A stretch of 32,382 nucleotides of DNA, taken from JAZKFT01 sp963845495 (GTDB lineage Bacteria > Bacteroidota > Bacteroidia > Chitinophagales > Chitinophagaceae). The stretch lies in NCBI GenBank assembly GCA_963845495.1, contig CAWJTH010000168.1, positions 1-32,382 on the forward strand, written 5' to 3'. Below are positions 16,197 through 25,183 of this stretch, in pieces (position 1 is the first letter of the stretch; every line of letters begins with the position of its first letter). The notes below the pieces were generated by a model that was not told the DNA's origin, did no database searches, and was given only the letters and a program-made list of their open reading frames with translations. A program made the translations under genes and the position numbers.

Positions 16197-17267
16197 TCAA
16201 ATCCCCAACGCATACAACGCAAAACTAGCCAGCCAATGATCGCCGCCGTAGTTGCCGCTGGTTACGTTTGGCAAGGTGGCTTTTAAAAATTCGTCGGCTT
16301 TTTCGGTAAATAATTTTTTGTAAGGATGACCAATGGGCAACACTTTGGCAATGCCTCGCATGCACCAAGCACGACTTAAACTTAGTCCATCCAAATGTAC
16401 GATCATCATATCCGTACGGTCGCTTACCACGGGCATGTTGGTAATGCGCTGGATGCCTTTTTCAGTATAAAAATTATTAAGCCAAGTTACAAACTTTGCT
16501 TTTGGCAATACCCGCCACATCAGGTCGGCAATTTCTAAACTTGGCGACAGAAAATCGGTTCCATCAGGTTCCATATAAGCTGGCGTTTGGGCATTGTCTA
16601 AATAATGTTCTTTAGCTTTGGCTACAAGCGTGTTTGCAAAAGCAGTGTCGCCCGAAACCCTCGCCCAATCTAGCGCAAACACCATTCCAAATGCAGTGTT
16701 TGGATGCATGCCCGTACGGTTGGGGTACGTTTGTTTCGGCAAAAATGCTTTCCAAATTTGCACTATTTTTTGGGTAAGCGGCTGCAAATCTTGGTGCCAT
16801 TTTTTTGCCATCGGGTCGTTCCAAGTCAATAATTCTTGATCCAGCTTTAACAGCCAAGCCCAGCCATACGTCCGCTCAAACGTGCCGCTGTTTTTGTATT
16901 TGGTGAAATAATCTGCTTCGGCTTGTATTTTATCAGCTTGGAAACTGTTGTTGAGCGTTGCAATAATGGTATCTCGATTGTGTATGTTTGGAAATTGTTT
17001 CAACACTTTCACCAACAACCAATGGCCGTGCACGCTGCTATGCCAATCGAGACAGCCATAAAAAGTAGGATGCAATTCATGCGGCAATAGCTTGGCGTCA
17101 ACCTCGGTTTCGGCCATGTGACTGGTTTTATTTGGGTATTCGTTGGGAATGCAATGAATAGGCAAACGGGCCAAATTGGCGGCGGTTGCTTCGTCCAACT
17201 GTTGGGCTTCTGTTTTTAAAGTAAAAAATGGGAAAGCCATAATTAAAAGGAGGTTCGAAAATTTCAT
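16197..17267 (-). CDS. DUF2891 family secreted protein
   Basis: Exported protein of 356 residues with a signal peptide ending in KTEAQ. The mature part matches the DUF2891 family: LLPHELHPTFYGCLDWHSSV, then HGHWLLVKVLKQFP, ERTYGWAWLLKLDQEL, HPNTAFGMVFALDWAR, PDGTDFLSPSLEIADLMWRV and a C-terminal GNYGGDHWLASFALYALG. The alternating aromatic helices and conserved His/Asp/Glu residues resemble an alpha/alpha-toroid glycosidase-like fold, but no activity is established in what I can see. It is not adjacent to recognisable polysaccharide-use genes. ATG at 17267 opens directly into the signal peptide. Confidence 0.85.
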   Translation of the reverse strand: MKFSNLLLIMAFPFFTLKTEAQQLDEATAANLARLPIHCIPNEYPNKTSHMAETEVDAKLLPHELHPTFYGCLDWHSSVHGHWLLVKVLKQFPNIHNRDTIIATLNNSFQADKIQAEADYFTKYKNSGTFERTYGWAWLLKLDQELLTWNDPMAKKWHQDLQPLTQKIVQIWKAFLPKQTYPNRTGMHPNTAFGMVFALDWARVSGDTAFANTLVAKAKEHYLDNAQTPAYMEPDGTDFLSPSLEIADLMWRVLPKAKFVTWLNNFYTEKGIQRITNMPVVSDRTDMMIVHLDGLSLSRAWCMRGIAKVLPIGHPYKKLFTEKADEFLKATLPNVTSGNYGGDHWLASFALYALGI

Positions 17268-17282
17268 GCCTCAAAATAATGT

Positions 17283-17784
17283 TATTGCCACAGATTCACA
17301 GATTTTACACTGAAGATTTTTTATTGCCACAGATTTACAATCCTGACAGGGCTTGTATTTTTGCCCTGTCAGGGTTTCGCGAAGTTTCAATAATTATAGC
17401 GAAATAAAAATTGAGTTGACACAGATTCACTGATTTGTAACCTTGACAGAGCTTGTATTTTTGCCCTGTCAGGGTTTTGCGAAAACTGCAAATTATTTTA
17501 GGGCTTAAAATTGATGGACAAGAGATTTTAAGTCATTAAAAAATGGTTGTGTTAAGTGAATGATGCCATGAAAAACTTCACTTGAATGGAGCCAATCGAT
17601 AAACTCTGGATAAACTCGCCACAAAAGCCCAATTCTTGCTGCTAAAGCCGGTCTCCCAAAATAATCTAAACCTGGCTTAATGGGGGATTAGAAAGATTAA
17701 AGAGATTAAGCTGACACTATACATTATTTAGCGTTATAACATTATACATTTTCCTTTCTGTTAATCTGTGAATCTGTGGCAATA
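17283..17784. repeat. Repeat-rich block bounded by a 22-base inverted repeat
   Basis: Spacer of 545 bases between the divergent DUF2891 gene and priA. TATTGCCACAGATTCACAG.. at 17283-17304 is perfectly inverted at 17763-17784. Inside are two copies of a CCTGACAGGGCTTGTATTTT-type hairpin unit (17342-17382, 17441-17482), further ACAGATT words and copy 2 of the dispersed repeat. No open frame is convincing. Confidence 0.75.
17561..17658. repeat. Dispersed repeat, copy 2
   Basis: Shares ordered blocks with 9013-9097: GATGCCATGAAAAAC, CTTGAATGGAGC, CGCCACAAAAGCCCAATTC and TTGCTGCTAAAGCCGGTCT. It has an extra AATCGATAAACTCTGGATAA segment between the second and third blocks. Confidence 0.7.
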
Positions 17785-17812
17785 TCCCTTTGGCGACTAA
17801 AAACCGTTAATT

Positions 17813-20314
17813 TTGGAGGCAAATAACACAATCAATTTGTTTAAAGACGATTTAGAACCGGTTGCCCTGAAGCCACTTTTTGTTGAAGTAATTGTGCCGC
17901 TGGCATTGCCCATCACTTACACTTGGTCGTTACCGCATTTTATGGAAGCCGCCGTAAAAATTGGCAGCCGTGTTGAAGTTGAACTACGGAGCCGCAAATA
18001 TGCCGGTATCGTAAAAAATATCCATTACAATAAGCCGGCAGACTATATGCCGAAAAGCTTGCTAAATGTACTTGATAGTGAGCCGGTTGTGTACCCTGAC
18101 CAATTGCGTTTGTGGAGCTGGATCGCCAATTATTATTGCTGTACCGAAGGTGAGGTGATGCAGGCGGCGTTGCCGGCACATTTAAAATTGAGCAGTGAAA
18201 CAATCATCAGTTACAACGAAGGCCACGGCGTGGAATTGACATTTTTGGGCAATGATGAATATGTGGTGGCCGAGGCCTTGGAAATGAAAAAGGAGCTGAA
18301 ATTGACCGAAATCCAAAAAATTTTGGATAAGTCGAATGTTTTTCCCGTCATTAAAAAATTGATTGAACAGCGTATTTGTTATGTGTGGGAAGCACTGGCT
18401 GAAAAATATAAGGACAAAAAAGAAACTTACATTTTACTAGCGCCGCAATACCACAATGAAGCGGCTTTGGAAGGTTTGATAAACGAATGGAAACGTGCAC
18501 CAAAACAAATGGATTTATTGTTGGCTTTTTTGCATTTCCAAAAAACGGAGGGCGAAGTAACCCAAAGCCAATTGTTGAAAAAGGCAAATGCTTCACAAAA
18601 TATATTGGCGGGACTGATCGAAAAAAAGGTGTTGATCAGCGAAAGAAGAAGCGTTGATCGACTTTTATCCTTACCCAAAAATGTGAATGTTGAGTTCCAA
18701 TTGTCGGCACAACAGCAATCGGCATTGGCTCAAATTAAACATCAATTGGAAGAAAAAGAAGTTTGTTTGCTACATGGCGTTACCGGAAGCGGCAAAACAT
18801 TGGTATACATAAAATTAATTGAAGAACAAATAAAAGCTGGTCACCAAGCTTTATTCTTACTTCCGGAGATTGCGCTAACATCACAGATAATCAGGCGGTT
18901 ACAATTACATTTTGGTGGTCATGTGGGCGTATACCATTCCAAATTTAATCCCAACGAAAGGGTTGAAATTTGGAACAAAGTGAAAACAGGCGAAATAAAA
19001 GTAATTCTCGGCGCACGTTCTTCTCTGTTTTTGCCATTCCACGATTTACAATTGATTATTGTGGATGAAGAACATGACACCAGCTACAAGCAAGCTGAAC
19101 CTGCGCCGCGTTACCATGCAAGGGATGCAGCCGTTTATTATGCCGCTTTGATTGGTGCCAAAACTGTTTTAGGCAGCGCCACACCATCCATTGAAAGTTA
19201 TTATAATGCTACGCAACAAAAATACGGTTTGGTGGAAATGAACGAACGCTACGGCGATATTGCATTACCAGATATTGAACTGATCGATCTAAAAAAGATT
19301 TACCAAAAAGACAAAGAACGAACGATTATTTCACCACAACTAAAAACTGCAATTGAAGCCACGGTGGCCAATAAAAAACAGGTAATTCTTTTTCAAAACA
19401 GACGTGGTTATGCACCGTACCAAACTTGCTCGGTTTGCGCTTGGATTCCCAAATGCCAAAATTGCGACGTGAGTTTAACGTATCACAAAGCCACGCATAA
19501 GCTGCATTGTCATTATTGCGGCACCACTTATCCGTTGGTAAAAACCTGTGCAGCTTGCGGCAGCCAAAGTTTTGTACAGAAAAATTTTGGCACCGAACGC
19601 ATTGAAGAAGTGCTAGGCGAAGCATTACCTAACATAAAAATTGCAAGAATGGACATTGATAGCGTCCGCGGCAAAAACAGTCACGATGCACTGATTAGTA
19701 TGTTTGAGCAACAACGCGTAGATGTTTTAGTGGGCACGCAAATGGTGGTGAAAGGATTAGATTTTGACCATGTTGGTTTGGTTGGCATTTTGGATGCCGA
19801 CGGTATTTTAAATTTTGCCGATTTCAGGGTAAACGAAAGGGCTTTTCAATTGATGGAACAAGTAAGTGGCAGGGCTGGAAGAAAGCACGAAAAGGGTAAA
19901 GTATTGGTTCAGGTAAATAATACACAACACCCTCTTTTAGAAATGGTTATACAGCATGATTACAAGTTATTCTTTAATACGGAAATTCATTTGCGACAGC
20001 AGTTTGCTTATCCGCCATTTAGCCGCATCATCCACATTGAATGCAAGCATAAGTTTCAAAATATTACCCAACAAGCCATTTTGTATCTGCACCAACGGCT
20101 TTCTGTTAACTATCATCAATATTTAATTGGCCCTGCGGAGCCGCCTATTTCGAGGATCCGCAACCAATATATATGGGAACTGATGTTGAAACTGCCCCGC
20201 AACAATGCTTTTATTTTTCAATGCAAACAATTTTTGATGCAATGTATTGTTGATTTGCATCACGAAAAAAACTTAAGTCAAGTGCACGTGGTGGTTGATG
20301 TGGATGCGATGTAG
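17813..20314 (+). CDS. priA: Primosomal protein N' (replication restart helicase)
   Basis: Superfamily 2 DNA helicase that recognises stalled forks and reloads the replicative helicase, 833 residues, within the usual range. The N-terminal 3'-end-binding domain starts at FVEVIVPLALPITYTW (about 24-39). Walker A GVTGSGKT lies at about 322-329, DEEH at about 417-420, then KQAEPAPRYHARD and GSATPSIES. Eight zinc-binding cysteines lie between about 538 and 582 (CSVC, CQNC, CHYC, CAAC). Motif VI is QVSGRAGR. The start is TTG because no ATG precedes the conserved FVEVIVPLALP block. A TAATTTTG sequence overlaps this TTG; if it were the promoter, translation would have to begin further in, so the start is uncertain by some codons. 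Confidence 0.95.
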   Translation: MEANNTINLFKDDLEPVALKPLFVEVIVPLALPITYTWSLPHFMEAAVKIGSRVEVELRSRKYAGIVKNIHYNKPADYMPKSLLNVLDSEPVVYPDQLRLWSWIANYYCCTEGEVMQAALPAHLKLSSETIISYNEGHGVELTFLGNDEYVVAEALEMKKELKLTEIQKILDKSNVFPVIKKLIEQRICYVWEALAEKYKDKKETYILLAPQYHNEAALEGLINEWKRAPKQMDLLLAFLHFQKTEGEVTQSQLLKKANASQNILAGLIEKKVLISERRSVDRLLSLPKNVNVEFQLSAQQQSALAQIKHQLEEKEVCLLHGVTGSGKTLVYIKLIEEQIKAGHQALFLLPEIALTSQIIRRLQLHFGGHVGVYHSKFNPNERVEIWNKVKTGEIKVILGARSSLFLPFHDLQLIIVDEEHDTSYKQAEPAPRYHARDAAVYYAALIGAKTVLGSATPSIESYYNATQQKYGLVEMNERYGDIALPDIELIDLKKIYQKDKERTIISPQLKTAIEATVANKKQVILFQNRRGYAPYQTCSVCAWIPKCQNCDVSLTYHKATHKLHCHYCGTTYPLVKTCAACGSQSFVQKNFGTERIEEVLGEALPNIKIARMDIDSVRGKNSHDALISMFEQQRVDVLVGTQMVVKGLDFDHVGLVGILDADGILNFADFRVNERAFQLMEQVSGRAGRKHEKGKVLVQVNNTQHPLLEMVIQHDYKLFFNTEIHLRQQFAYPPFSRIIHIECKHKFQNITQQAILYLHQRLSVNYHQYLIGPAEPPISRIRNQYIWELMLKLPRNNAFIFQCKQFLMQCIVDLHHEKNLSQVHVVVDVDAM

Positions 20315-20411
20315 AGATGAATTCCAAACCTTGGGTAATTGCTTTTGTAATTAATCAACTTACCAGACCATTCACTTAAATTTGCAATATTAGTATCGTA
20401 AAAATACAATT

Positions 20412-20640
20412 ATGTTATACGGACAAGTAAGTATTGATCCCGAAGTAATGAGCGGCACTCCGGTATTTGCAGGAACACGGGTGCCTATTCAAATCTTTTT
20501 GATTATATTAAAGGCGGTGAGGACCTGAGTGAATTTTTGGATGATTTCCCTTCCGTGATAAAAGAAGCTGCCGTTACATATTAGAAATGGCTAAACGCAC
20601 ATTAACAACCGAAAAAGTGCTGCATGAAAATTTTGCTTGA
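20412..20640 (+). pseudogene. Broken DUF433 antitoxin gene
   Basis: Remnant of a DUF433 antitoxin. The frame starts MLYGQVSIDPEVMSGTPVFA with GTRVPIQI, typical of the family. It then shifts at a five-T run (20496-20500), after which DYIKGGEDLSEFLDDFPSV continues in another frame. A second one-base loss near 20578-20582 (ACATATTAG) creates a stop and moves MAKRTLTTEKVLHENFA into a third frame. The final codons overlap the start of the toxin-like gene. Two independent frame losses argue for real decay, although the first is in a homopolymer. Confidence 0.85.
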
Positions 20641-20944
20641 TGAAAGCTTACCCCGAAAACTTAAAAACGATTTTGATGCAACCCATGAAATTTAGACGGT
20701 TCGTGACAAAGGCTGGCTTCGACAAAAAAATGGTACTTTATTAAAATTGATGGTGGATGATGGATTTGAAATTTTTGTTACGGTTGACCGCAATCTTCCA
20801 TATCAGCAAAATCTGCAACGCCTACCACTGACCATTTTTGTACTTTGCGCAATTGATAATAGACGTGAAACCTTGGCCTCACTTATCCCTAAATTATTTG
20901 AAAGGCTTTCACAAGGCAATCTTCAAAACGTTATTGAAACATAG
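20624..20944 (+). pseudogene. Broken DUF5615 PIN-like toxin gene
   Basis: Partner of the broken DUF433 gene and overlapping its end, as in intact pairs. It begins MKILLDESLPRKLKNDFDAT, with the Asp of the PIN-like nuclease site in LLDESLP. An in-frame TAG at codon 24 (20693-20695) follows HEI. The frame then continues as TVRDKGWLRQKNGTLLKLMV and FEIFVTVDRNLPYQQNL, the second acidic motif, to a stop at 20944. With 106 codons it has the normal family length apart from the nonsense codon. Most likely non-functional. Confidence 0.85.
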
Positions 20945-20961
20945 GGTAACGGTCTTCACGA

Positions 20962-20993
20962 TTGCTTTTAAATAATGATCCCAAATATCTTTG
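20962..20993 (+). promoter_or_regulatory. dcp promoter (TTG-N21-TATCTTTG)
   Basis: TTG at 20962-20964 and TATCTTTG at 20986-20993 match both parts of the Bacteroidota promoter with 21-base spacing. Transcription would begin near 21000, giving a leader of about 27 bases before the dcp ATG. Confidence 0.75.
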
Positions 20994-21026
20994 ATTATAT
21001 TTTTTGCTCAGCCATAAATTCACAAC

Positions 21027-23159
21027 ATGAAAATTTCTTCTTTAATTCCCTTGTCTGCTGTTGCTTTTACCATTTTTTCTTGTAAAAGCACTAATCAGCA
21101 ATCCGAATCCAACAACTTTTCTGCAACCAATCCTTTTTATGCAGCAAGCACTTTACCTTTTCAAGCACCTGATTTTAGCAAGATAAAAAATGCAGATTTT
21201 CAGCCAGCTATGGAAGAAGGTATGAAACAGCAATTAGCTGAAATTCAAACAATTGCAAACAATACTGATTCTGCCACTTTCGATAATACTTTGGTAGCCA
21301 TGGAAAAAAGCGGTCAGTTATTAAAACGCGTAAATGGTATTTTTAATTTATTGACTAGTGCAAACACCAATCCTGAATTACAAAAAGTGCAGGAAGAGGA
21401 AGCGCCAAAATTGGCCGCTAATCAAGATGCGATTTATTTGAATAGCAAGTTGTTTAAAAGAGTAGAAACGATTTATAAAAAACGAGATAAATTAAAATTG
21501 GATGCCGAATCAAACCGTTTGGTGGAATATTATTACCAAGAATTTCAAATTGCGGGTGCTAACCTTTCGGATGCTGATAAAGACAGTTTAAAAGTATTGA
21601 ACGGTGAAGAAGCCACGCTTAGCGCAAAATTTGGCAACCAATTGATCGGAGCCGCAAAAAGCGCAGCATTAATTGTAAACGATACAGCCGAATTGGCAGG
21701 GCTTTCAGCAGAAGCGAAAGATGCCGCGGCAGCAAACGCTAAAACAAATAACCATTCCGGTAAATGGATGATTTCAATCCAAAACACCACGCAACAGCCT
21801 GCGTTGCAAAACCTTACGAACCGTGCCACCCGCCAAAAATTATTTGATAATGCCTGGAACCGGGCAGAACGAAGCGATTCGAACGATACCCGTGCGGGCA
21901 TTGCACGCATTGCACAGATACGTGCGAAAAAAGCAAAATTGCTCGGCTTTCCAAATTATGCCGCTTGGAAACTGCAAGACCAAATGGCCAAAACGCCAGA
22001 TGCCGTTACCAAATTTTTAGAGCAATTAATTCCGGCTGCAACCGCAAAAGCCAAAGTGGAAGCTGATGATATTCAGGCTTTAATCGACCAACAAAAAGGC
22101 GGTTTTCAATTACAACCTTACGATTGGAATTTGTACGCCGAGCAAGTGCGCAAAGCAAGGTTCAACTTGGATGAAAACGAAGTAAAGCCATATTTTGAGT
22201 TGGACAAGGTGTTAAAAGATGGCGTTTTCTTTGCGGCCAATCAATTGTACGGATTAAGTTTTAAGGAAAGAAAAGACTTGCCGGTTTATCAAAAAGATGT
22301 TCGGGTGTTTGAAGTGTTAGATAAAGACAGTACATCCATCGGTTTATTTTATTGTGATTATTTTAAAAGGGATAATAAAAATGGCGGTGCTTGGATGGAT
22401 AATGCAGTTGTTCAATCAAAGTTGCTTGGCGCAAAACCAGTGATTTACAATATTTGCAATTTTACCAAACCCGCAGATGGACAACCGGCCTTAATCAGTT
22501 TTAGCGATGTAACCACCATGTTTCATGAATTTGGCCATGGTTTGCACGGATTATTTGCTAGTCAGCAATATCCAAGTCTTTCTGGCACCAACGTAGCCCG
22601 TGATTTTGTTGAATTCCCATCTCAATTTAATGAGCATTGGGCCAGCGATCCATTGGTGTTTAAAAATTATGCAGTGCATTACAAAACTGGCCAGCCCATG
22701 CCGCAAGCTTTGGTAGATAAAATTAAAAAAGCTGCCACTTTTAACCAAGGTTATGGACTGACCGAAGTGTTGGCCGCCGCCGATTTGGATATGCAATGGC
22801 ATACGCTGGCAACTGGTTTGCCGCTGCAAGATGTTGACAAATTTGAAGCAACAGCCCTGCAAAATACACATCTTGATTTGCCGCAAGTGCCAACCCGTTA
22901 CCGCTCAAGCTACTTTTTGCACATTTGGGGCAATGGTTATGCAGCTGGTTATTATGCTTATTTGTGGACGGAAATGTTGGATGATGATGCTTTTGCTTGG
23001 TTCAAAGAAAACGGCGGTTTGACCCGCCAAAACGGCCAACGTTTTAGGGATATGGTTTTAAGCCGTGGCAATACCGAAGATTTATCAAAAATGTTTAGCG
23101 ATTTTAGGGGAAAAGCACCGAGCATTTTGCCAATGTTGGAAAATCGGGGGTTGAAATAA
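21027..23159 (+). CDS. dcp: M3 family peptidyl-dipeptidase, lipoprotein
   Basis: Zinc metallopeptidase of family M3 (Dcp-like), which removes C-terminal dipeptides from short peptides; 710 residues. The signal peptide MKISSLIPLSAVAFTIFSC ends in a lipobox with Cys19, so the enzyme is probably membrane-anchored in the envelope, the usual form in Bacteroidota. The zinc site FHEFGHGLHG has HEFGH at 500-504, and the third ligand Glu lies in DFVEFPSQFNEHW about 25 residues later. Family motifs around it include FSDVTTMFHEFGHG and the late RYRSSYFLHIWG. It has its own promoter and a terminator downstream. The peptide substrate range is not evident from sequence. Confidence 0.95.
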   Translation: MKISSLIPLSAVAFTIFSCKSTNQQSESNNFSATNPFYAASTLPFQAPDFSKIKNADFQPAMEEGMKQQLAEIQTIANNTDSATFDNTLVAMEKSGQLLKRVNGIFNLLTSANTNPELQKVQEEEAPKLAANQDAIYLNSKLFKRVETIYKKRDKLKLDAESNRLVEYYYQEFQIAGANLSDADKDSLKVLNGEEATLSAKFGNQLIGAAKSAALIVNDTAELAGLSAEAKDAAAANAKTNNHSGKWMISIQNTTQQPALQNLTNRATRQKLFDNAWNRAERSDSNDTRAGIARIAQIRAKKAKLLGFPNYAAWKLQDQMAKTPDAVTKFLEQLIPAATAKAKVEADDIQALIDQQKGGFQLQPYDWNLYAEQVRKARFNLDENEVKPYFELDKVLKDGVFFAANQLYGLSFKERKDLPVYQKDVRVFEVLDKDSTSIGLFYCDYFKRDNKNGGAWMDNAVVQSKLLGAKPVIYNICNFTKPADGQPALISFSDVTTMFHEFGHGLHGLFASQQYPSLSGTNVARDFVEFPSQFNEHWASDPLVFKNYAVHYKTGQPMPQALVDKIKKAATFNQGYGLTEVLAAADLDMQWHTLATGLPLQDVDKFEATALQNTHLDLPQVPTRYRSSYFLHIWGNGYAAGYYAYLWTEMLDDDAFAWFKENGGLTRQNGQRFRDMVLSRGNTEDLSKMFSDFRGKAPSILPMLENRGLK

Positions 23160-23185
23160 GTAGAAAAAAGCATCGGCACATAAAA

Positions 23186-23213
23186 AAGCCCTTGCTCCAA
23201 AAAGCAAGGGCTT
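23186..23213. terminator. Bidirectional terminator between dcp and the small minus-strand gene
   Basis: AAGCCCTTGCT and AGCAAGGGCTT form a perfect 11-base stem around a six-base loop. On the minus strand it is followed by a T-run (GGGCTTTTTTATG), on the plus strand by ACTATTTTAA, so it is strongest for the minus-strand gene and weaker for dcp. Confidence 0.85.
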
Positions 23214-23230
23214 ACTATTTTAAGAAAAAA

Positions 23231-23590
23231 TTAATCCCTTTTATTACCAAAAAAATCAGTCAATTTATCTTTAGCTGAATCATACATTTCTTCTGCTTTG
23301 TGACCGGCATTTTTTGCGAAGTCTTCAATTTTGTCACTGGCTTTTTGGGTTACATCACCAATTTTATCCATTACACCTTGTTCCTCAACCACTGGCGGTG
23401 TGCCAACTGGCGCAACCGGAGAAACCGGTATGGCAGGCGTCACAACTGTTGGCCCAAACATGCTGGTTACGGCACCTTCCAGCATCGGGAATTTGGTAAT
23501 GATGTATTCTTTTACAGCGTGCAAGCTTTTTTCAGCCTGTTCCCTTGTAACACTGGCTTTTTCTTGTAATTGTTGCAATAAGTCTTCCAT
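23231..23590 (-). CDS. Small protein of unknown function with helical ends
   Basis: Protein of 119 residues, start at ATG 23590. There is no signal peptide. The N-terminal helix (MEDLLQQLQEKASVTREQAE, KSLHAVKEYIITKFPMLEGA) resembles the DUF2267/DUF2780-like small helical proteins of Bacteroidota. The middle is a Pro/Val/Thr linker (TPAIPVSPVAPVGTPPVV). The C-terminus is an amphipathic repeat with KASDKIEDFAKNAGHKAEEM and YDSAKDKLTDFFGNK, similar to stress-related YtxH/LEA-like or CsbD-like segments. No function can be given. It is flanked by hairpins on both sides, so it appears to be a single-gene unit. Confidence 0.65.
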   Translation of the reverse strand: MEDLLQQLQEKASVTREQAEKSLHAVKEYIITKFPMLEGAVTSMFGPTVVTPAIPVSPVAPVGTPPVVEEQGVMDKIGDVTQKASDKIEDFAKNAGHKAEEMYDSAKDKLTDFFGNKRD

Positions 23591-23655
23591 ATTATTTTTT
23601 TGAGGATTTAAATGTAAGGGTTTGTAAAATACCAAACGGTTAAATTTAGTCAAAT

Positions 23656-23691
23656 AAAAAAGCAAACCAATAATACTTTTAGTTTGCTTTT
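23656..23691 (-). terminator. clpX terminator
   Basis: On the minus strand AAAAGCAAAC ... GTTTGCTTTTTT forms a 10-base stem ending in six T, 42 bases past the clpX stop. The A-rich side makes it workable in both directions. Confidence 0.75.
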
Positions 23692-23732
23692 CTTCAAACA
23701 TTACTCAATTACTTATTTACCCAATTATTAGA

Positions 23733-24983
23733 TTACGCAACCTTTAGCATATTCATTTTGCCTAAATCAAATTTTTGGTGGGCATAATCCAACGTAACCA
23801 CAAATTGTTTTTGCTTAGAACTGGGCAATTCAAACATGGCATCGGTTAAAATTTGTTCGCAAATACTACGCAAGCCCCTTGCGCCCAATTTGTATTCCAA
23901 TGCTTTAGTTACCATAAAATCTAACACCGCATCTTCAAAAACCAATTTAATGCCTTCTAATTCAAACAATTTGGTGTATTGTTTTACCAAACTATTTTTT
24001 GGCTCGGTTAAAATATTACGCAATGTTTCGGCATCCAAAGGATCGAGGTGCGTGATGACAGGCAAACGGCCCAACAATTCAGGTATCAACCCGAACGATT
24101 TTAAATCCTGCGCATTCACAAACTTCAACATGTTTTTCTTTTGGTATTCTTGCATGTCTTTGTTTACATTAAAGCCAATGGCATGCGTGTTTACCCGGCG
24201 GGCAATTACTTTATCAACGCCATCAAAAGCTCCACCTGCAATAAATAGGATGTTTTTTGTATCCACCTTTATCATTTTCTGGTCGGGGTGTTTCCTGCCG
24301 CCCTGCGGTGGTACCAACACTTCTGTTCCTTCCAGCATTTTTAATAAGCCTTGTTGCACGCCTTCGCCGCTTACATCACGGGTAATGCTCGGGTTATCGC
24401 CTTTCCGGGCAATTTTGTCGATTTCATCAATATAAACAATACCACGTTCAGCTGCTTGCACGTTATAATCACAGTTTTGAAGTAAACGGGTAAGCATACT
24501 TTCCACGTCTTCGCCTACATAACCTGCTTCTGTAAAGACTGTTGCATCAACAATGGCGAACGGAACATTTAATAATTTGGCAATTGTTTTGGCCAACAAT
24601 GTTTTGCCGGTTCCGGTTTCGCCTACCAAAATCATGTTGCTTTTTTCAATTTCCACTTCTTCATCTACAATGCTTTTTTGGCCAAGGCGTTTGTAATGAT
24701 TATAAACGGCTACGCACAAAATCTTTTTGGCCTCATCTTGCCCAATTACGTATTGGTCCAGAAATTTCTTTATTTCCATCGGTTTTTTAACCGACATTTT
24801 ATTGAAAGTAGTGCCCACACCGTATTTTTCGTTCAACAATTGCATTTCTTGTCCTACAATTTCTTGCGCACTTTCAACGCAACCTTCGCAGATGTGCACT
24901 TCTTCTTGACCAGCAATCAAGATTTTTACCTCATCCCGGTTGCGGCCACAAAATGAGCAATGTAACATTTGTTGTTTTGCCAT
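23733..24983 (-). CDS. clpX: ClpX ATPase subunit of Clp protease
   Basis: AAA+ unfoldase that feeds tagged proteins to ClpP, 416 residues from ATG 24983 (an in-frame ATG four codons upstream at 24995 is also possible). The zinc-binding domain has CSFC (9-12) and CEGC (32-35). Walker A is GETGTGKT and Walker B VYIDEIDKIARK. The pore loop region is in TEAGYVGEDVESML, and the sensor/ClpP-contact part includes GLIPELLGRLPVI and ARGLRSICEQIL. All expected catalytic motifs are present. clpP is not adjacent. The leader is about 80 bases and contains two hairpins. Confidence 0.97.
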   Translation of the reverse strand: MAKQQMLHCSFCGRNRDEVKILIAGQEEVHICEGCVESAQEIVGQEMQLLNEKYGVGTTFNKMSVKKPMEIKKFLDQYVIGQDEAKKILCVAVYNHYKRLGQKSIVDEEVEIEKSNMILVGETGTGKTLLAKTIAKLLNVPFAIVDATVFTEAGYVGEDVESMLTRLLQNCDYNVQAAERGIVYIDEIDKIARKGDNPSITRDVSGEGVQQGLLKMLEGTEVLVPPQGGRKHPDQKMIKVDTKNILFIAGGAFDGVDKVIARRVNTHAIGFNVNKDMQEYQKKNMLKFVNAQDLKSFGLIPELLGRLPVITHLDPLDAETLRNILTEPKNSLVKQYTKLFELEGIKLVFEDAVLDFMVTKALEYKLGARGLRSICEQILTDAMFELPSSKQKQFVVTLDYAHQKFDLGKMNMLKVA

Positions 24984-25029
24984 ACCATTTCCCAATAAAG
25001 GGATATTAATTTTATCAGGTTATCATGCC

Positions 25030-25074
25030 ATCAACAATTTTTTTAGGTAAATTGTTGATTTAATTACAAAGGTA
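25030..25074 (-). promoter_or_regulatory. clpX -7 element and leader hairpin
   Basis: TACCTTTG (25074-25067 on minus) is an exact -7 match, though no TTG lies at -33. Immediately downstream ATCAACAATTT and AAATTGTTGAT form an 11-base stem around eight bases (25030-25059). This would be near the 5' end of the clpX mRNA and could affect stability or translation. Confidence 0.6.
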
Positions 25075-25183
25075 AAAAATAGATTCGGGCTTCATGATAA
25101 TTTTATGAATTTATGAAGGGTAAGTTGTGGGTTCAAAATAATACAATAAAGCCATAATTGGCCATTTGTTGCATAAATTGATT

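Noticed and set aside
16114..16200. Longer N-terminus for the secreted protein at 15487-16113
   Set aside because: The upstream frame is a CACAAAGGCAC spacer word; a clean signal peptide starts at 16113.
17808..17815. TAATTTTG as the priA promoter
   Set aside because: It overlaps the only plausible start codon, and the -33 TTG is too close (15 bases).
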